Shown: piece by piece, positions 33,694 to 42,135 of the stretch
Position numbering within the stretch: position 1 is the stretch's first letter
How the letters are laid out: each line of letters starts with the position of its first letter
Origin: JBCCGG01 sp039029395
GTDB lineage: Bacteria; Pseudomonadota; Alphaproteobacteria; Kiloniellales; JAKSDN01
Assembly (NCBI GenBank): GCA_039029395.1
Contig: JBCCGG010000020.1
Span: 1-64,000, forward strand
DNA: 64,000 nucleotides
Direction of reading: 5' to 3'
Position numbers and translations under genes: made by a program
Notes under the pieces: generated by a model
What the model was told of the DNA's origin: nothing
The model's input: only the letters and a program-made list of their open reading frames with translations
Database searches by the model: none

Positions 33694-34756
33694 CGGCCGT
33701 CACCCTGACGAAACGGAAGCGGGCGATCACGCCGGCAATCAGCACGAACAGCAGAACGATGCCCTCCATGGCCGGCACGAGGGCCGAGGGCACCCCGCTC
33801 AGGATTTTCATGTAGAGCGCGCCGCTCTCCAGCCCGCCGAAAAACAGACCCGCAAGCACCGTGCCGCCGGGCCGCAAGCCGCCAATCATGCCGATGATAA
33901 TCCCGGTGTAGCCGAGCCCGAAGAGATAGTCGCCGCGCAGGCGGTGCCCGACACCGAACAGTTCACTCACCCCGCCCAAGGCAGCGATGGCGCCACTGAT
34001 CGCCAGGACCAGGAAGATCGTGCGGGGCACATTGCTGCCACGCGCCCGCAAAGCCGTAGGATTGTAGCCACGCGCGCGAATCTCAAAGCCGAGCGGGGTC
34101 TTTTCCAGCAATAGGTAACAAAGGATCGCGGCCGCGATTGCAAAGAGAAAGCCGATGTGCAGCTTGCTGCCCGAGATCAACAGTGGCAGATGAGCCGCCT
34201 CCGGAATCGGCGGCGATTGGTGATAGCTGACCGTCTCGCCGATCTCGGTCCAGGGACCACCCGCTAAGAGGTAGGACAGGAGATAGACCACTAGATAGTT
34301 CAGCATCACGGTCGAGATGATCTCGCTGACCCGAAAACGGGTCTTGAGCACCGCCGCCAAACCGCCAAGCACCACACCTCCAGCGAGACCAAAGAGCACG
34401 ATGCCGGGAATCTGGATGGCGCTGGGCATTCCGGCCAGGACCAGGCTGCCCAGATAAGCCGCCATTGCCCCGGCGTAAAGCTGGCCTTCCTGGCCGATGT
34501 TCCAAATCTGCGCCCGGAAAGCCACCACCGTGGCCAGGCCCGTGAGGATCAACGGCGTTGCTTTGACCAAGGACGCGGTGATCGCCTTAAGGCTGCCGAA
34601 TGCGCCTTGGAAGAGCGCCGTAAAGGCCTTGAGTACGTCAGCGCCACTGGCCGCGACCAAGAGGCCGGAGACCAGGAAGCCGGCCAAGATCGCGAGCGCG
34701 AATGCGCCGATGGTCCAAGCCAGGGAGGATTCCAGGCGTGGCTCGACCTTGATCAT
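33686..34756 (-). CDS. Second BMP-type ABC importer, permease subunit 1
   Basis: A 356-residue inner-membrane permease, with AQIWNIGQEGQLYAGAMAAYL matching the family glycine-rich loop and about ten hydrophobic segments. It overlaps the ATPase gene by four bases (ATGA) and the next permease by eight. It should form a heterodimeric channel with the protein encoded at 32761-33693. Confidence 0.92.
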   Translation of the reverse strand: MIKVEPRLESSLAWTIGAFALAILAGFLVSGLLVAASGADVLKAFTALFQGAFGSLKAITASLVKATPLILTGLATVVAFRAQIWNIGQEGQLYAGAMAAYLGSLVLAGMPSAIQIPGIVLFGLAGGVVLGGLAAVLKTRFRVSEIISTVMLNYLVVYLLSYLLAGGPWTEIGETVSYHQSPPIPEAAHLPLLISGSKLHIGFLFAIAAAILCYLLLEKTPLGFEIRARGYNPTALRARGSNVPRTIFLVLAISGAIAALGGVSELFGVGHRLRGDYLFGLGYTGIIIGMIGGLRPGGTVLAGLFFGGLESGALYMKILSGVPSALVPAMEGIVLLFVLIAGVIARFRFVRVTADG

Positions 34757-36276
34757 GTCCGGGCCGCTTCGCGCGCGTCGCCGTGGCCCGCCATGAGCAG
34801 GCCAACCTGCTCGACCGTGGTGGCCTTCGGATCGAGGATTGCCATCACCCGGCCCTTGAAGAAGACCGCGATGCGGTCAGCCAGGTTGAAGAGGTCCTCC
34901 AGCTCTTCCGAGGCGAGCACGATCGCGAAACCCTCGTCGCGCTTTTGCAGCAAGGTTTCGTAGACGTATTCGATAACGCCCACATCCAGGCCCCGGGTTG
35001 GCTGATTGGCCAGAATAAGGCAATTGGCGTGCAGGAACTCGCGGGCGAGGATGATGCGCTGGGCATTGCCGCCCGAAAGCGTACCCGCTGCGGACTCGGC
35101 CGAGGGCGTGGCGATCTGAAACTGCTCGATCTTCTCGTTCGCCAATTGTCGCATCCGCTTGCCGTCGAGGAAGGGTCCCTTACGGTAGTCCGGGCTGTAC
35201 TGCCAGCCGAGCACCAGGTTCTCAGCAACGGAGAAATCGCCCACCAGGCCATCGCGGAAGCGGTCGTCCGGGATGTAGCCGACACCGCGGTCGAGAGCTT
35301 CCCTAGGCGTCAGCCTCGCAATCCTTTCTCCTTTGAGCGAGACCTCCCCATCTGCCAGGGGGCGCAAACCCATGAGCGCCTCGAAGAGCTGCTTCTGGCC
35401 GTTGCCCGCGACACCGGCTAGGCCGAGGATCTCGTGCTCGGCAACGGTAAAGGAGACGTCTTCCAAGACGGGTTCGCCCCATTCGCCGACGGCGCTGACG
35501 TTCTTGACCTCGAGCACCGGTTGGCCGGGCGGTCGCTCGGGCTTGTGGATCGTTAGGTCGACCTCCCGCCCGACCATCATGGTGGTGAGCGCTTGGGGTG
35601 TTGTCTCGGCGGTCTTCATGGTGCCCACCACCTGACCCTTGCGCAGCACGGTGACCCGGTCCGACTGGAGGATCTCATTGAGCTTGTGGGAGATCAGAAT
35701 GACCGAGAGATGGCGCGCACACATCTGGCGGATGATGCGGAACAGGCGATCGGACTCCTGAGGGGTAAGCACGGCGGTCGGCTCGTCGAGAATCAGCAGC
35801 TCGGCGCCAAGATAAAGCGCCTTGAGGATCTCGACCCATTGTTGCTGACCAACCGCCAGCTCCCAGACGTAAGCATCCAGATTGAGGTCGATCTCGTAGG
35901 CGTTGCAGAGATCGCGGATCTTCTTGCGGGCCTCCTGATCCCGCAAGCGTACGCCGCTTTCTTGCGTGCCGACGATGATGTTTTCCAGCACCGTGAACTC
36001 TTCAACCAGGACGAAGTGCTGGTGCACCATGCCGATGCCCAGGCGAATGGCATCGCTTGGCGATGTCAGCCGAACCTCCTTGCCGCGATAGAGGATGCGG
36101 CCGCCATCGGGCTGATGGTAGCCGTAAATGCAGGCCGAGAGGGTCGACTTCCCCGCGCCGTTCTCGCCGAAAAGGCAGTGAATCTCACCGGCCGCCACCG
36201 TGAAGGTGACGTGGTCGTTTGCGACCACCTGCGCAAAGCGCTTGGTCAAGTTCTCCACTCTGAGCAGATCGGTCAT
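34753..36276 (-). CDS. Second BMP-type ABC importer, tandem ATP-binding protein
   Basis: A 507-residue protein with two ATPase domains. The first has Walker A FGENGAGKSTLSACIYG and Walker B LLILDEPTAVLTP. The second has a degenerate Walker A (GVAGNGQKQ), a signature LSGGNAQRIILAREF and the linked NQPTRGLDVG. Domain order and degeneracy match the ATPase of the first importer at 27942-29492. A 43-base gap separates it from the binding-protein gene. Confidence 0.92.
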   Translation of the reverse strand: MTDLLRVENLTKRFAQVVANDHVTFTVAAGEIHCLFGENGAGKSTLSACIYGYHQPDGGRILYRGKEVRLTSPSDAIRLGIGMVHQHFVLVEEFTVLENIIVGTQESGVRLRDQEARKKIRDLCNAYEIDLNLDAYVWELAVGQQQWVEILKALYLGAELLILDEPTAVLTPQESDRLFRIIRQMCARHLSVILISHKLNEILQSDRVTVLRKGQVVGTMKTAETTPQALTTMMVGREVDLTIHKPERPPGQPVLEVKNVSAVGEWGEPVLEDVSFTVAEHEILGLAGVAGNGQKQLFEALMGLRPLADGEVSLKGERIARLTPREALDRGVGYIPDDRFRDGLVGDFSVAENLVLGWQYSPDYRKGPFLDGKRMRQLANEKIEQFQIATPSAESAAGTLSGGNAQRIILAREFLHANCLILANQPTRGLDVGVIEYVYETLLQKRDEGFAIVLASEELEDLFNLADRIAVFFKGRVMAILDPKATTVEQVGLLMAGHGDAREAART

Positions 36277-36319
36277 GGCCCTATCGCCCCGTGGGGGAGT
36301 GGCGCCCCTTGGCGAATCG

Positions 36320-37351
36320 TCAGTCGGACTTCGGCGCGGAGACGTCGAGCGGCACCTTTACTTCGCCAGAAAGGATCTTCGCCTTGGCGGCGGCAACTTC
36401 GGCCTTCACCTCCTCCGGCAAGGCCCCCTCCAGACCATGATAAGGCGCGATGTCGGTGCCCCCTTCGGCCATCGAGAACCAGCGCTTCTCGGTGTTGCCG
36501 GCGTAGGGCTTGCCCTCGGCCTTGTGGGCCCACCATTCGTCGACGATCCACTCCACGTCCGGGTCCCACTGGGCCATGGCGCTGCTGACGATGGTCGTCG
36601 GCGAGAAGCCGTGATCGTCCTGGAAGTTCGCAAAGCACAGGATCTTGGCCTCTTCACAGGGCTCGAAGTTGGCCGCCAGCTGGAAGATCAAGTCGGCCCC
36701 GGTGGAGATCTGGGCGTTGGTGAACTCGGCCGCCTTGGCGGGATCGTACCAAGACTCGATGAAGGCGACCTTCTGCTTGATGTCCGGATTGACCGAACGG
36801 GCACCGGCGAAGAAACCATTGATCTCGTCGTTCACGTCATCGGCCGGAAAGGTCCCGACCACGCCCAGGGTGTTGGACTCTGTCATGCGCCCGGCGATGA
36901 TGCCCAGGAGGTAGGCGGCCTCGTGCACCCGCTTGTAGACCCAGTATTGATTGCCGCCGAGGCCTTCGTTGCCCGAGCCGACCACGACGAAGAGAATCTC
37001 GGGGAACTCGTCCTTGAGCTTCTTCACCTGGTCGGAATAGGTGCTGTGGGCCCAGATCACGTCGAACTGGCCGGTCTCGGCGAAGAGCCGCATGGCGTCG
37101 CCAGCGTCATCGCCCCACAGGGGATCGGTGTACTGCCAATTGATATCGAGCCCATGGGGCTTCTTGGCCTTCACCCGCTCCAAGGCCTGGATCAAGGTGC
37201 CGTCCCAACCGCTCTCGATACCGGCGGAAAGGATGATCGCGAAGTTCAGCTCCTCGGGATCGTCTGCCTGAGCCGTACCCTGGACGCAAAGAACCACGGC
37301 CGCCGCGGTGATCAACCGCAGGGCGCCTTTGAAGATGTTTGCAATGGACAT
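36320..37351 (-). CDS. Second BMP-family periplasmic substrate-binding protein
   Basis: A 343-residue exported protein with an N-terminal signal peptide ending near GTAQA. It has BMP-type features (IWAHSTYSDQVKKLKDEFPE, NQYWVYKRVHEAAYLLGIIA) but is diverged from the nucleoside BMP protein at 29482-30480: FAIILSAGIESGWDGTLIQA replaces the usual GGKFDKSFNE start. BMP relatives in proteobacteria bind purine nucleosides and other purine-like compounds. The flanking oxygenase genes suggest a modified or N-methylated purine-like substrate; this is inference. Confidence 0.88.
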   Translation of the reverse strand: MSIANIFKGALRLITAAAVVLCVQGTAQADDPEELNFAIILSAGIESGWDGTLIQALERVKAKKPHGLDINWQYTDPLWGDDAGDAMRLFAETGQFDVIWAHSTYSDQVKKLKDEFPEILFVVVGSGNEGLGGNQYWVYKRVHEAAYLLGIIAGRMTESNTLGVVGTFPADDVNDEINGFFAGARSVNPDIKQKVAFIESWYDPAKAAEFTNAQISTGADLIFQLAANFEPCEEAKILCFANFQDDHGFSPTTIVSSAMAQWDPDVEWIVDEWWAHKAEGKPYAGNTEKRWFSMAEGGTDIAPYHGLEGALPEEVKAEVAAAKAKILSGEVKVPLDVSAPKSD

Positions 37352-37433
37352 GCTGTGCCTCCCTATCTTTTTATTGCTTTGAAGCTTAGAGATTCGAGGT
37401 CAGGACCGCAAAGCGCGGTAGTAGAATGCGGTC

Positions 37434-38507
37434 TCATGCCTTCGTACCTGCCTCGGCGCCAAGCCCGAAGCGCTTTACCAAACCCTTGCGGTAGGCCAAC
37501 GACATGCGGTCGGCCGGAATGCTGATCTCCTCGGAGACATCGAGCGGAAGCTCGATTGGCCGCTGGTCCTCGACCAGGGGCTTGTCCTCCTCGTTGATAA
37601 CGAGCGCCTCCGCGGTCCAGGTGTCGGCGTCCGGATCTCCGGTCGAGTCCGTATAGAGCTGGAAGATCCGCGTCCGCCGCGCGCTGACCGGACAGGCGCT
37701 GTCGGCAAAGTAGTGGGCGTAGTTCGAACCCTCCGGGTAAACGTGGAGCAGGGTCGAGAAGGGATAGGTCAGCTCATAGAGATAGCGAACCTGTCGGTCC
37801 TTTGCCTCGACACCGTCGGGAAAGCGATTTCCTCCCTCGAGATAGGCCAGCTCAAAGGCCAGGCCCCGCTCGGTTTGCTCCACCTTATAGGGCGGAATGG
37901 GGTCGCCTTTCTTGCCGCCGAAGCTCTTCAGGTGGACCCAGGGAAAGTGGGCAACGTCGTTGAAATTCTCCACATGACGGCCGGCCGATGTCGCCCATTC
38001 GTCCGAAGGCACGTGGATGCACTTGCGGTCAGGTTCCTCCAGTTGTGGCCATTCCGGCAGGGGCCAACTGGGCTCCGGCTTCAGACAGGTCCAGATCAGG
38101 CCGTAGCGTTCGGCCGAGCGGTAGAGTGAAAGGCATAGCTGCTTCGGAATCCGGATCTTGCCCTCAGGCACCGACGGAATCCTCTGGCAGGCACCGGTTT
38201 GGTCATAGGCAAGACCATGCATGGGACAAACAAGGCACCCCTCCTCAACCACACCGGCGCTGAGCCGGGCGCCGCGGTGCGGGCAGCGATCCCTGGCGAC
38301 GGCGATGCCGTCCGATCCGCGAAAAACCACCAGGTCGATATCCAGAAGCGTGCGCCTGAGCGGCTTGTCTTCGACTTCGTGGACGAATGCGACCGGATGC
38401 CAAAAGCCAGCCAGGACATGCCAATCGCTCTCTCGAAAGGAGCAGTCCTCAGGAAGATCCGAACTGGCCTCTGCGTGATTAAGCGGAAGAAACACGCGCA
38501 CTCCCAT
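37434..38507 (-). CDS. Full-length Rieske non-haem iron oxygenase
   Basis: A 357-residue oxygenase. The Rieske domain has Cys75 and His77 (RCPHRGARL) and Cys94 and His97 (CPMHGLAYD). The catalytic domain has Asn181, Asp184, His187 and His192 in VENFNDVAHFPWVH. The single-subunit layout and length fit the VanA/NdmA-like class, which performs O- or N-demethylation, rather than ring dioxygenases with a beta subunit. It is the first gene of the leftward cluster, facing an AraC regulator. It needs a reductase that is not encoded in the window. Confidence 0.9.
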   Translation of the reverse strand: MGVRVFLPLNHAEASSDLPEDCSFRESDWHVLAGFWHPVAFVHEVEDKPLRRTLLDIDLVVFRGSDGIAVARDRCPHRGARLSAGVVEEGCLVCPMHGLAYDQTGACQRIPSVPEGKIRIPKQLCLSLYRSAERYGLIWTCLKPEPSWPLPEWPQLEEPDRKCIHVPSDEWATSAGRHVENFNDVAHFPWVHLKSFGGKKGDPIPPYKVEQTERGLAFELAYLEGGNRFPDGVEAKDRQVRYLYELTYPFSTLLHVYPEGSNYAHYFADSACPVSARRTRIFQLYTDSTGDPDADTWTAEALVINEEDKPLVEDQRPIELPLDVSEEISIPADRMSLAYRKGLVKRFGLGAEAGTKA

Positions 38508-38672
38508 TCAGTTGGCTTTCGTCCATGATCCAGATCATTGCACGAGCATTTTTCCCTAGTCTAGCGGCGGCGGCTCTTTTTAGAATGCCCCTGACGCGCA
38601 AAGACATATCTGAGATTCAGATGCGGTGTCCCGCTGTCGAGCTTTCGATAGGCATCGCGCGAGGAGGCAACG

Positions 38673-39524
38673 ATGGCGCAATCGGCCGAACCGGGGGGCT
38701 TCCAAAAGGCTGAATACGGCTATTCCTTTGGTGAGACAACCTACCCCAACGGCGGAGTTTATGGCCCGATGGCGCAAAGCTACGCCATGCTCCTGATGAT
38801 CGAGAGCGGGGAGGCCTTGGTCGAGTTCGATGGCCGCGTCCACAGGATCGCGGCCGGCCATACGGCTTGCGTGTTGAACCGCACCCATCTGGTGATTCAC
38901 TACCCCCGCGCGGTATCGACCCAAGCCAGCTGGTGCGAGACCCAACCAGATGCCCTTGCGTCCGCGGCGCGCAAGGCGCTGACCATCGCGCCTTCGAACG
39001 TGAAGTCATCGGAGCGGCTCAAATCGCTCCAGCGTCTTGGCATAGAGCTCGGCCTGCAATCGGAGCCAAGCGTCAACCTCTTGCGCAATGCCCTGGGTCA
39101 AGCCGCTTTCAGCGCCTTTCTCCACGACGCCCACGTGGCCGCGGTCGAAGAGCCGATTCCCCAGTCGATCCTGCGCGCCCGACAGTTCATCGATGAGCAC
39201 TACGAAGACGCCTGCGCGCTCGAGGACATTGCCCACGCGGCTTCGGTCAGCCAGCAGCATCTGATTTACTCATTCCGCAAATTCTTCGAAACCACGCCGA
39301 TCCGTTACCTCTGGCAGCTCAGGCTCGCAAAGGGCGCAAACCTCCTGCTGCGCAGCGGCCTGAGCATCGGGGAGATCGCCTACCAGTGCGGTTACAAGAC
39401 GCCGTTCCATTTCAGCCGCCAGGTCAAACAGCACTACGGCTGCTCGCCGACCCAGCTCAGGCAGCGCAAGGGCTATCGGGGCTCCAGCATGGAGCTGGAA
39501 AACATCGAGGACGTGATCTTCTGA
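38673..39524 (+). CDS. AraC-family transcriptional regulator
   Basis: A 283-residue regulator. The N-terminal 160 residues form a cupin-like ligand-binding region (YAMLLMIESGEALVEFDG), and the C-terminal 100 carry two HTH motifs: LEDIAHAASVSQQHLIYSFR and IGEIAYQCGYKTPFHFSRQV. A GAGGAGG site precedes the ATG. It diverges from the Rieske/BMP-importer cluster across about 165 bases and is the obvious candidate to control it in response to the substrate. Confidence 0.9.
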   Translation: MAQSAEPGGFQKAEYGYSFGETTYPNGGVYGPMAQSYAMLLMIESGEALVEFDGRVHRIAAGHTACVLNRTHLVIHYPRAVSTQASWCETQPDALASAARKALTIAPSNVKSSERLKSLQRLGIELGLQSEPSVNLLRNALGQAAFSAFLHDAHVAAVEEPIPQSILRARQFIDEHYEDACALEDIAHAASVSQQHLIYSFRKFFETTPIRYLWQLRLAKGANLLLRSGLSIGEIAYQCGYKTPFHFSRQVKQHYGCSPTQLRQRKGYRGSSMELENIEDVIF

Positions 39525-39542
39525 GCCGTCGCCGTCACGGCT
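39524..39542. terminator. Possible bidirectional terminator between convergent genes
   Basis: AGCCGT (39524-39529) and ACGGCT (39537-39542) form a 6-bp stem with a 7-base loop, followed on the plus strand by TTTCCC. It lies between the convergent AraC and phosphoribosyltransferase genes. The short T-run makes it a weak candidate. Confidence 0.35.
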
Positions 39543-40173
39543 TTCCCATGGGAAAGGCCAGCTCCGGGTCGTAGCTGGCGAAGGAGCTGAGAGTCTGGCT
39601 ATTGCACTCGGCCTGCCAGGACGAGCCTGGCACCACGGCGGAGACGCAAGGATAGCGCGCCCGGAAGTTCCGCGTCGTATCATTGTCCTCGATCGCGATC
39701 GCCACCAGGCCCGCGACAATCCCCTGCTGGGCGGTGACTAGCTGGATCGCCCCTTGCATGGTTCCACCGGTCTCTATCCATTGGTCGACCAGGAGAACGC
39801 GGGTGCCCGGCGCGAAGGCGGGCAGGCGCATCTCCATGTCCTGGGTGCGGCCGGAGTAGTTCGTGAAAGTCGCCTTGTCCGTATCGACGCAGAGCTTGCC
39901 GGCCTTCCGTATCGGCAAGAACCCCACGCCCAAGCGGGTCGACAAGGCGGCGCCAAGCACGAAGCCCATGGCATCCAGGCCGGCCACCACATGAACCTCC
40001 ACACCCTCCAGGTCGGCTTGCAGGTCATCCAAAAGATCCCGGAAGGCCGCCCCGTTGATGTAAATCGACGTCGGATCGAGCCAAGCGAACTTCGGTCCCT
40101 TGGTGTTGGGCGACATGATCCGCAAGTACCAGCGGTCGTCGCGGGGGCCTTTCTCGCAGCGCGGTTCAATCAT
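39535..40173 (-). CDS. Purine-type phosphoribosyltransferase (adenine PRTase-like)
   Basis: A 212-residue type I PRTase. The PRPP-binding loop is RVLLVDQWIETGGTMQGA, and the upstream GLDAMGFVLGAALSTRLGVG resembles the adenine PRTase substrate loop region. In most PRTases the loop has two acids (DD or ED); here the second is Gln, a departure worth noting. The ATG at 40173 is preferred and overlaps the upstream gene by 8 bases; a GTG at 40179 is the alternative. It probably salvages a base to its nucleotide. The neighbouring purine-like importers and oxygenases fit, but the base is unknown. Confidence 0.8.
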   Translation of the reverse strand: MIEPRCEKGPRDDRWYLRIMSPNTKGPKFAWLDPTSIYINGAAFRDLLDDLQADLEGVEVHVVAGLDAMGFVLGAALSTRLGVGFLPIRKAGKLCVDTDKATFTNYSGRTQDMEMRLPAFAPGTRVLLVDQWIETGGTMQGAIQLVTAQQGIVAGLVAIAIEDNDTTRNFRARYPCVSAVVPGSSWQAECNSQTLSSFASYDPELAFPMGKP

Positions 40174-40942
40174 CTCCACCCTCTCCTCCTTCGCCTTGAC
40201 CCAGGTCGCGCGTAACTTTCATAAGATGCGCCAGTCGGCCCGGGTCGATGGTGTAGAAATCCCCTTCCCTATTGATCCCGGTCGCCACCAGGAAGGCGTC
40301 AACCGCGCTGCCGTAGCGGGCCGCGTTTTCTGGTGTGATACCGGACGCCACGGCCAAGGGGCCATCGCCAACGCCGTCGCGAAAGGCTGCGATCTTGGCC
40401 AGGTCGGCCGCGTGGCCGGTGGCGACGCCCGATGTGGTCACCACGTCCATCCGTGGTACGGACAGGCGAGCCGAGGCCTCATAGTCTTCGGCAGCGACCT
40501 CCCGTTGCTTCTTGAAGGCGGTACCGCCGAAGTAGAGGCCTCGCCAGCCCGATGTGCTGCGTGCCGCCGAGATCTCCTCGGCCTCCGCTTGATCGTCCAC
40601 CGGGAGGCGTTCGTCGATGCGCGCGTCGTCCGCCCAATAGGCCTCCAGGGGAACACCCTCGGCTTCCAGCTCTCCGAGAACCGGGAAGGCCTCCAGGCCC
40701 GTCACCGCCAAGAAGTTCACCCCAAGCCAAATGTTTGGAAAACGTTCCCTGACCTGACGGATGATTGGCAGGAAGGGCGCAACCGGAAAGTCGTGGTTGA
40801 TCAGGAAGACCCCGGCGGCGCCTTCGCCAATCACGACCCGCAGGTTCTCTTCAGTGCGTGTGGTGTCGAGCACGTGTATCACCGGAAGCACCACCGGTCC
40901 CGGCGCCTTGAACAGCTTGTGAAAGGCCACACGATCCATCAT
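40166..40942 (-). CDS. BtpA/SgcQ-family TIM-barrel protein
   Basis: A 258-residue protein of the BtpA family, a TIM barrel named for a cyanobacterial photosystem I biogenesis factor. Members in heterotrophs often lie in sugar or nucleoside gene clusters and their biochemistry is poorly defined. Visible patterns are GVFLINHDFPVAPFLPII, PNIWLGVNFLAVTGLEAF and PLAVASGITPENAARYGSAV. I start it at the ATG at 40942 (MMDRVAFHKLF); the frame extends to 41011 through AT-rich control DNA. It is translationally coupled to the PRTase and divergent from a LysR regulator. Confidence 0.75.
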   Translation of the reverse strand: MMDRVAFHKLFKAPGPVVLPVIHVLDTTRTEENLRVVIGEGAAGVFLINHDFPVAPFLPIIRQVRERFPNIWLGVNFLAVTGLEAFPVLGELEAEGVPLEAYWADDARIDERLPVDDQAEAEEISAARSTSGWRGLYFGGTAFKKQREVAAEDYEASARLSVPRMDVVTTSGVATGHAADLAKIAAFRDGVGDGPLAVASGITPENAARYGSAVDAFLVATGINREGDFYTIDPGRLAHLMKVTRDLGQGEGGEGGDD

Positions 40943-41023
40943 GGAGCCGAGCATAGGTAGAGAAATGAAATAAACAAAATTTATAGTGATAATGCGGAAA
41001 TCAGAATTCATAATCTTAGTGCC
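40943..41023. promoter_or_regulatory. AT-rich divergent promoter region with dyad, LysR/BtpA
   Basis: This short AT-rich gap must hold promoters for both the btpA-like gene and the LysR gene. It contains TTATAGTGATAA (40981-40992), a dyad of four-base arms around AGTG, extended imperfectly to ATTTATAGTGATAAT. AT-rich dyads of about 15 bases are typical LysR-type operator cores, so autoregulation and control of the PRTase pair are likely. Confidence 0.5.
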
Positions 41024-41908
41024 ATGCTGATCGTCAACCTACCCAGCGACCTTTTGCGCACTTTCGTGACGGTCATCGACCTAGGCGGCTACACCCGCGC
41101 GGCCCAGGTGCTCGGCCGCTCTCAGCCGGCCATCTCGCTCCAGATGCAGCGGCTCGAGGGTCTGATCGGCACCAAGCTGGTGATCAGGTCGGGGCGCGAG
41201 ATCACCCTGACCGAGGGCGGCCAGGCCTTGGCCCAGTATGCCCGCCAGATCCTTCGCCTCAACGACGAGGCCGTCGCCTACTTCACCGACCCGACCGCCA
41301 TCGGCATACTGCGGGTCGGTCTGCCCACCGACTTTTCCGTAGAGTTTCTGCAAGAAGCCCTGAGCGCCTTCGCCGCCGAGCACCAAGACGTGCTGCTCGA
41401 GGTGCACTGCGGCCTCTCGCGCGAGCTCTTGGAGCGTTTGCAGCGGGACCAGCTGGATATCATCGTTGCGCTCAGCAATGACGGGGAGAACCAGTATTTG
41501 GTGCGCTCCTGGCGGGAGAGCCCGATCTGGGTTTCCGGCGAGCAGGCCGAGGCGCACCGCAAGTCTCCCGTGCCGCTCGCGGCTCATCCCGATGGCTGTG
41601 AGTACCGGGAACGCATGATTTCGGCGCTCGGCCGCTGCCAGCGCGATTGGCGAATCGCCTTCACCAGCCCAGGTATCTCTGCCCTGCAGCGGGCCGTGCG
41701 CGCCGGTCTTGGGGTGACCGCGCTTACCCGCAAGACACTATTGGACGACATGCGCGTTCTGGGCGAGGCGGACGGATACCCGGCACTGGAGGACATTCAC
41801 ATCGGGCTCTTTTACAAGCACGCGCGCCTTTCCGATGCGGGACTGATGCTGGTCAACCGCCTAATCAACAACTTGGACAAGGCCGCCGAACGAGAAGGCT
41901 CCGGATAA
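41024..41908 (+). CDS. LysR-family transcriptional regulator
   Basis: A 294-residue LysR regulator. The N-terminal winged HTH is DLGGYTRAAQVLGRSQPAIS, followed by QMQRLEGLIGTKLVIRSGRE; the remainder is the two-lobed effector domain. It diverges from the btpA/PRTase pair and lies upstream of the PotD-type transporter operon in the same direction, about 230 bases before it. It could therefore control either; the divergent pair is the classical target. Confidence 0.9.
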   Translation: MLIVNLPSDLLRTFVTVIDLGGYTRAAQVLGRSQPAISLQMQRLEGLIGTKLVIRSGREITLTEGGQALAQYARQILRLNDEAVAYFTDPTAIGILRVGLPTDFSVEFLQEALSAFAAEHQDVLLEVHCGLSRELLERLQRDQLDIIVALSNDGENQYLVRSWRESPIWVSGEQAEAHRKSPVPLAAHPDGCEYRERMISALGRCQRDWRIAFTSPGISALQRAVRAGLGVTALTRKTLLDDMRVLGEADGYPALEDIHIGLFYKHARLSDAGLMLVNRLINNLDKAAEREGSG

Positions 41909-42135
41909 CCCAGCCTAATCCAATCATTTCAAGTATAAATTTTCAAAATGCAAACACGGTCTTTAGGCTCAAGGCGCGAAAACCTATAATGCCGCCCAAG
42001 CCAGGGGGTCAGCCTTGCGCCCGCGCAAAAAAATGGCGCTGTTGCACACTTGCGGCAAAGATCCGGCGCGACCGAACGGGCCGTGCGCCGGAGACAGGGA
42101 CGCACCTCGCGATCGTTGATAGGGAGAACAAAGGA

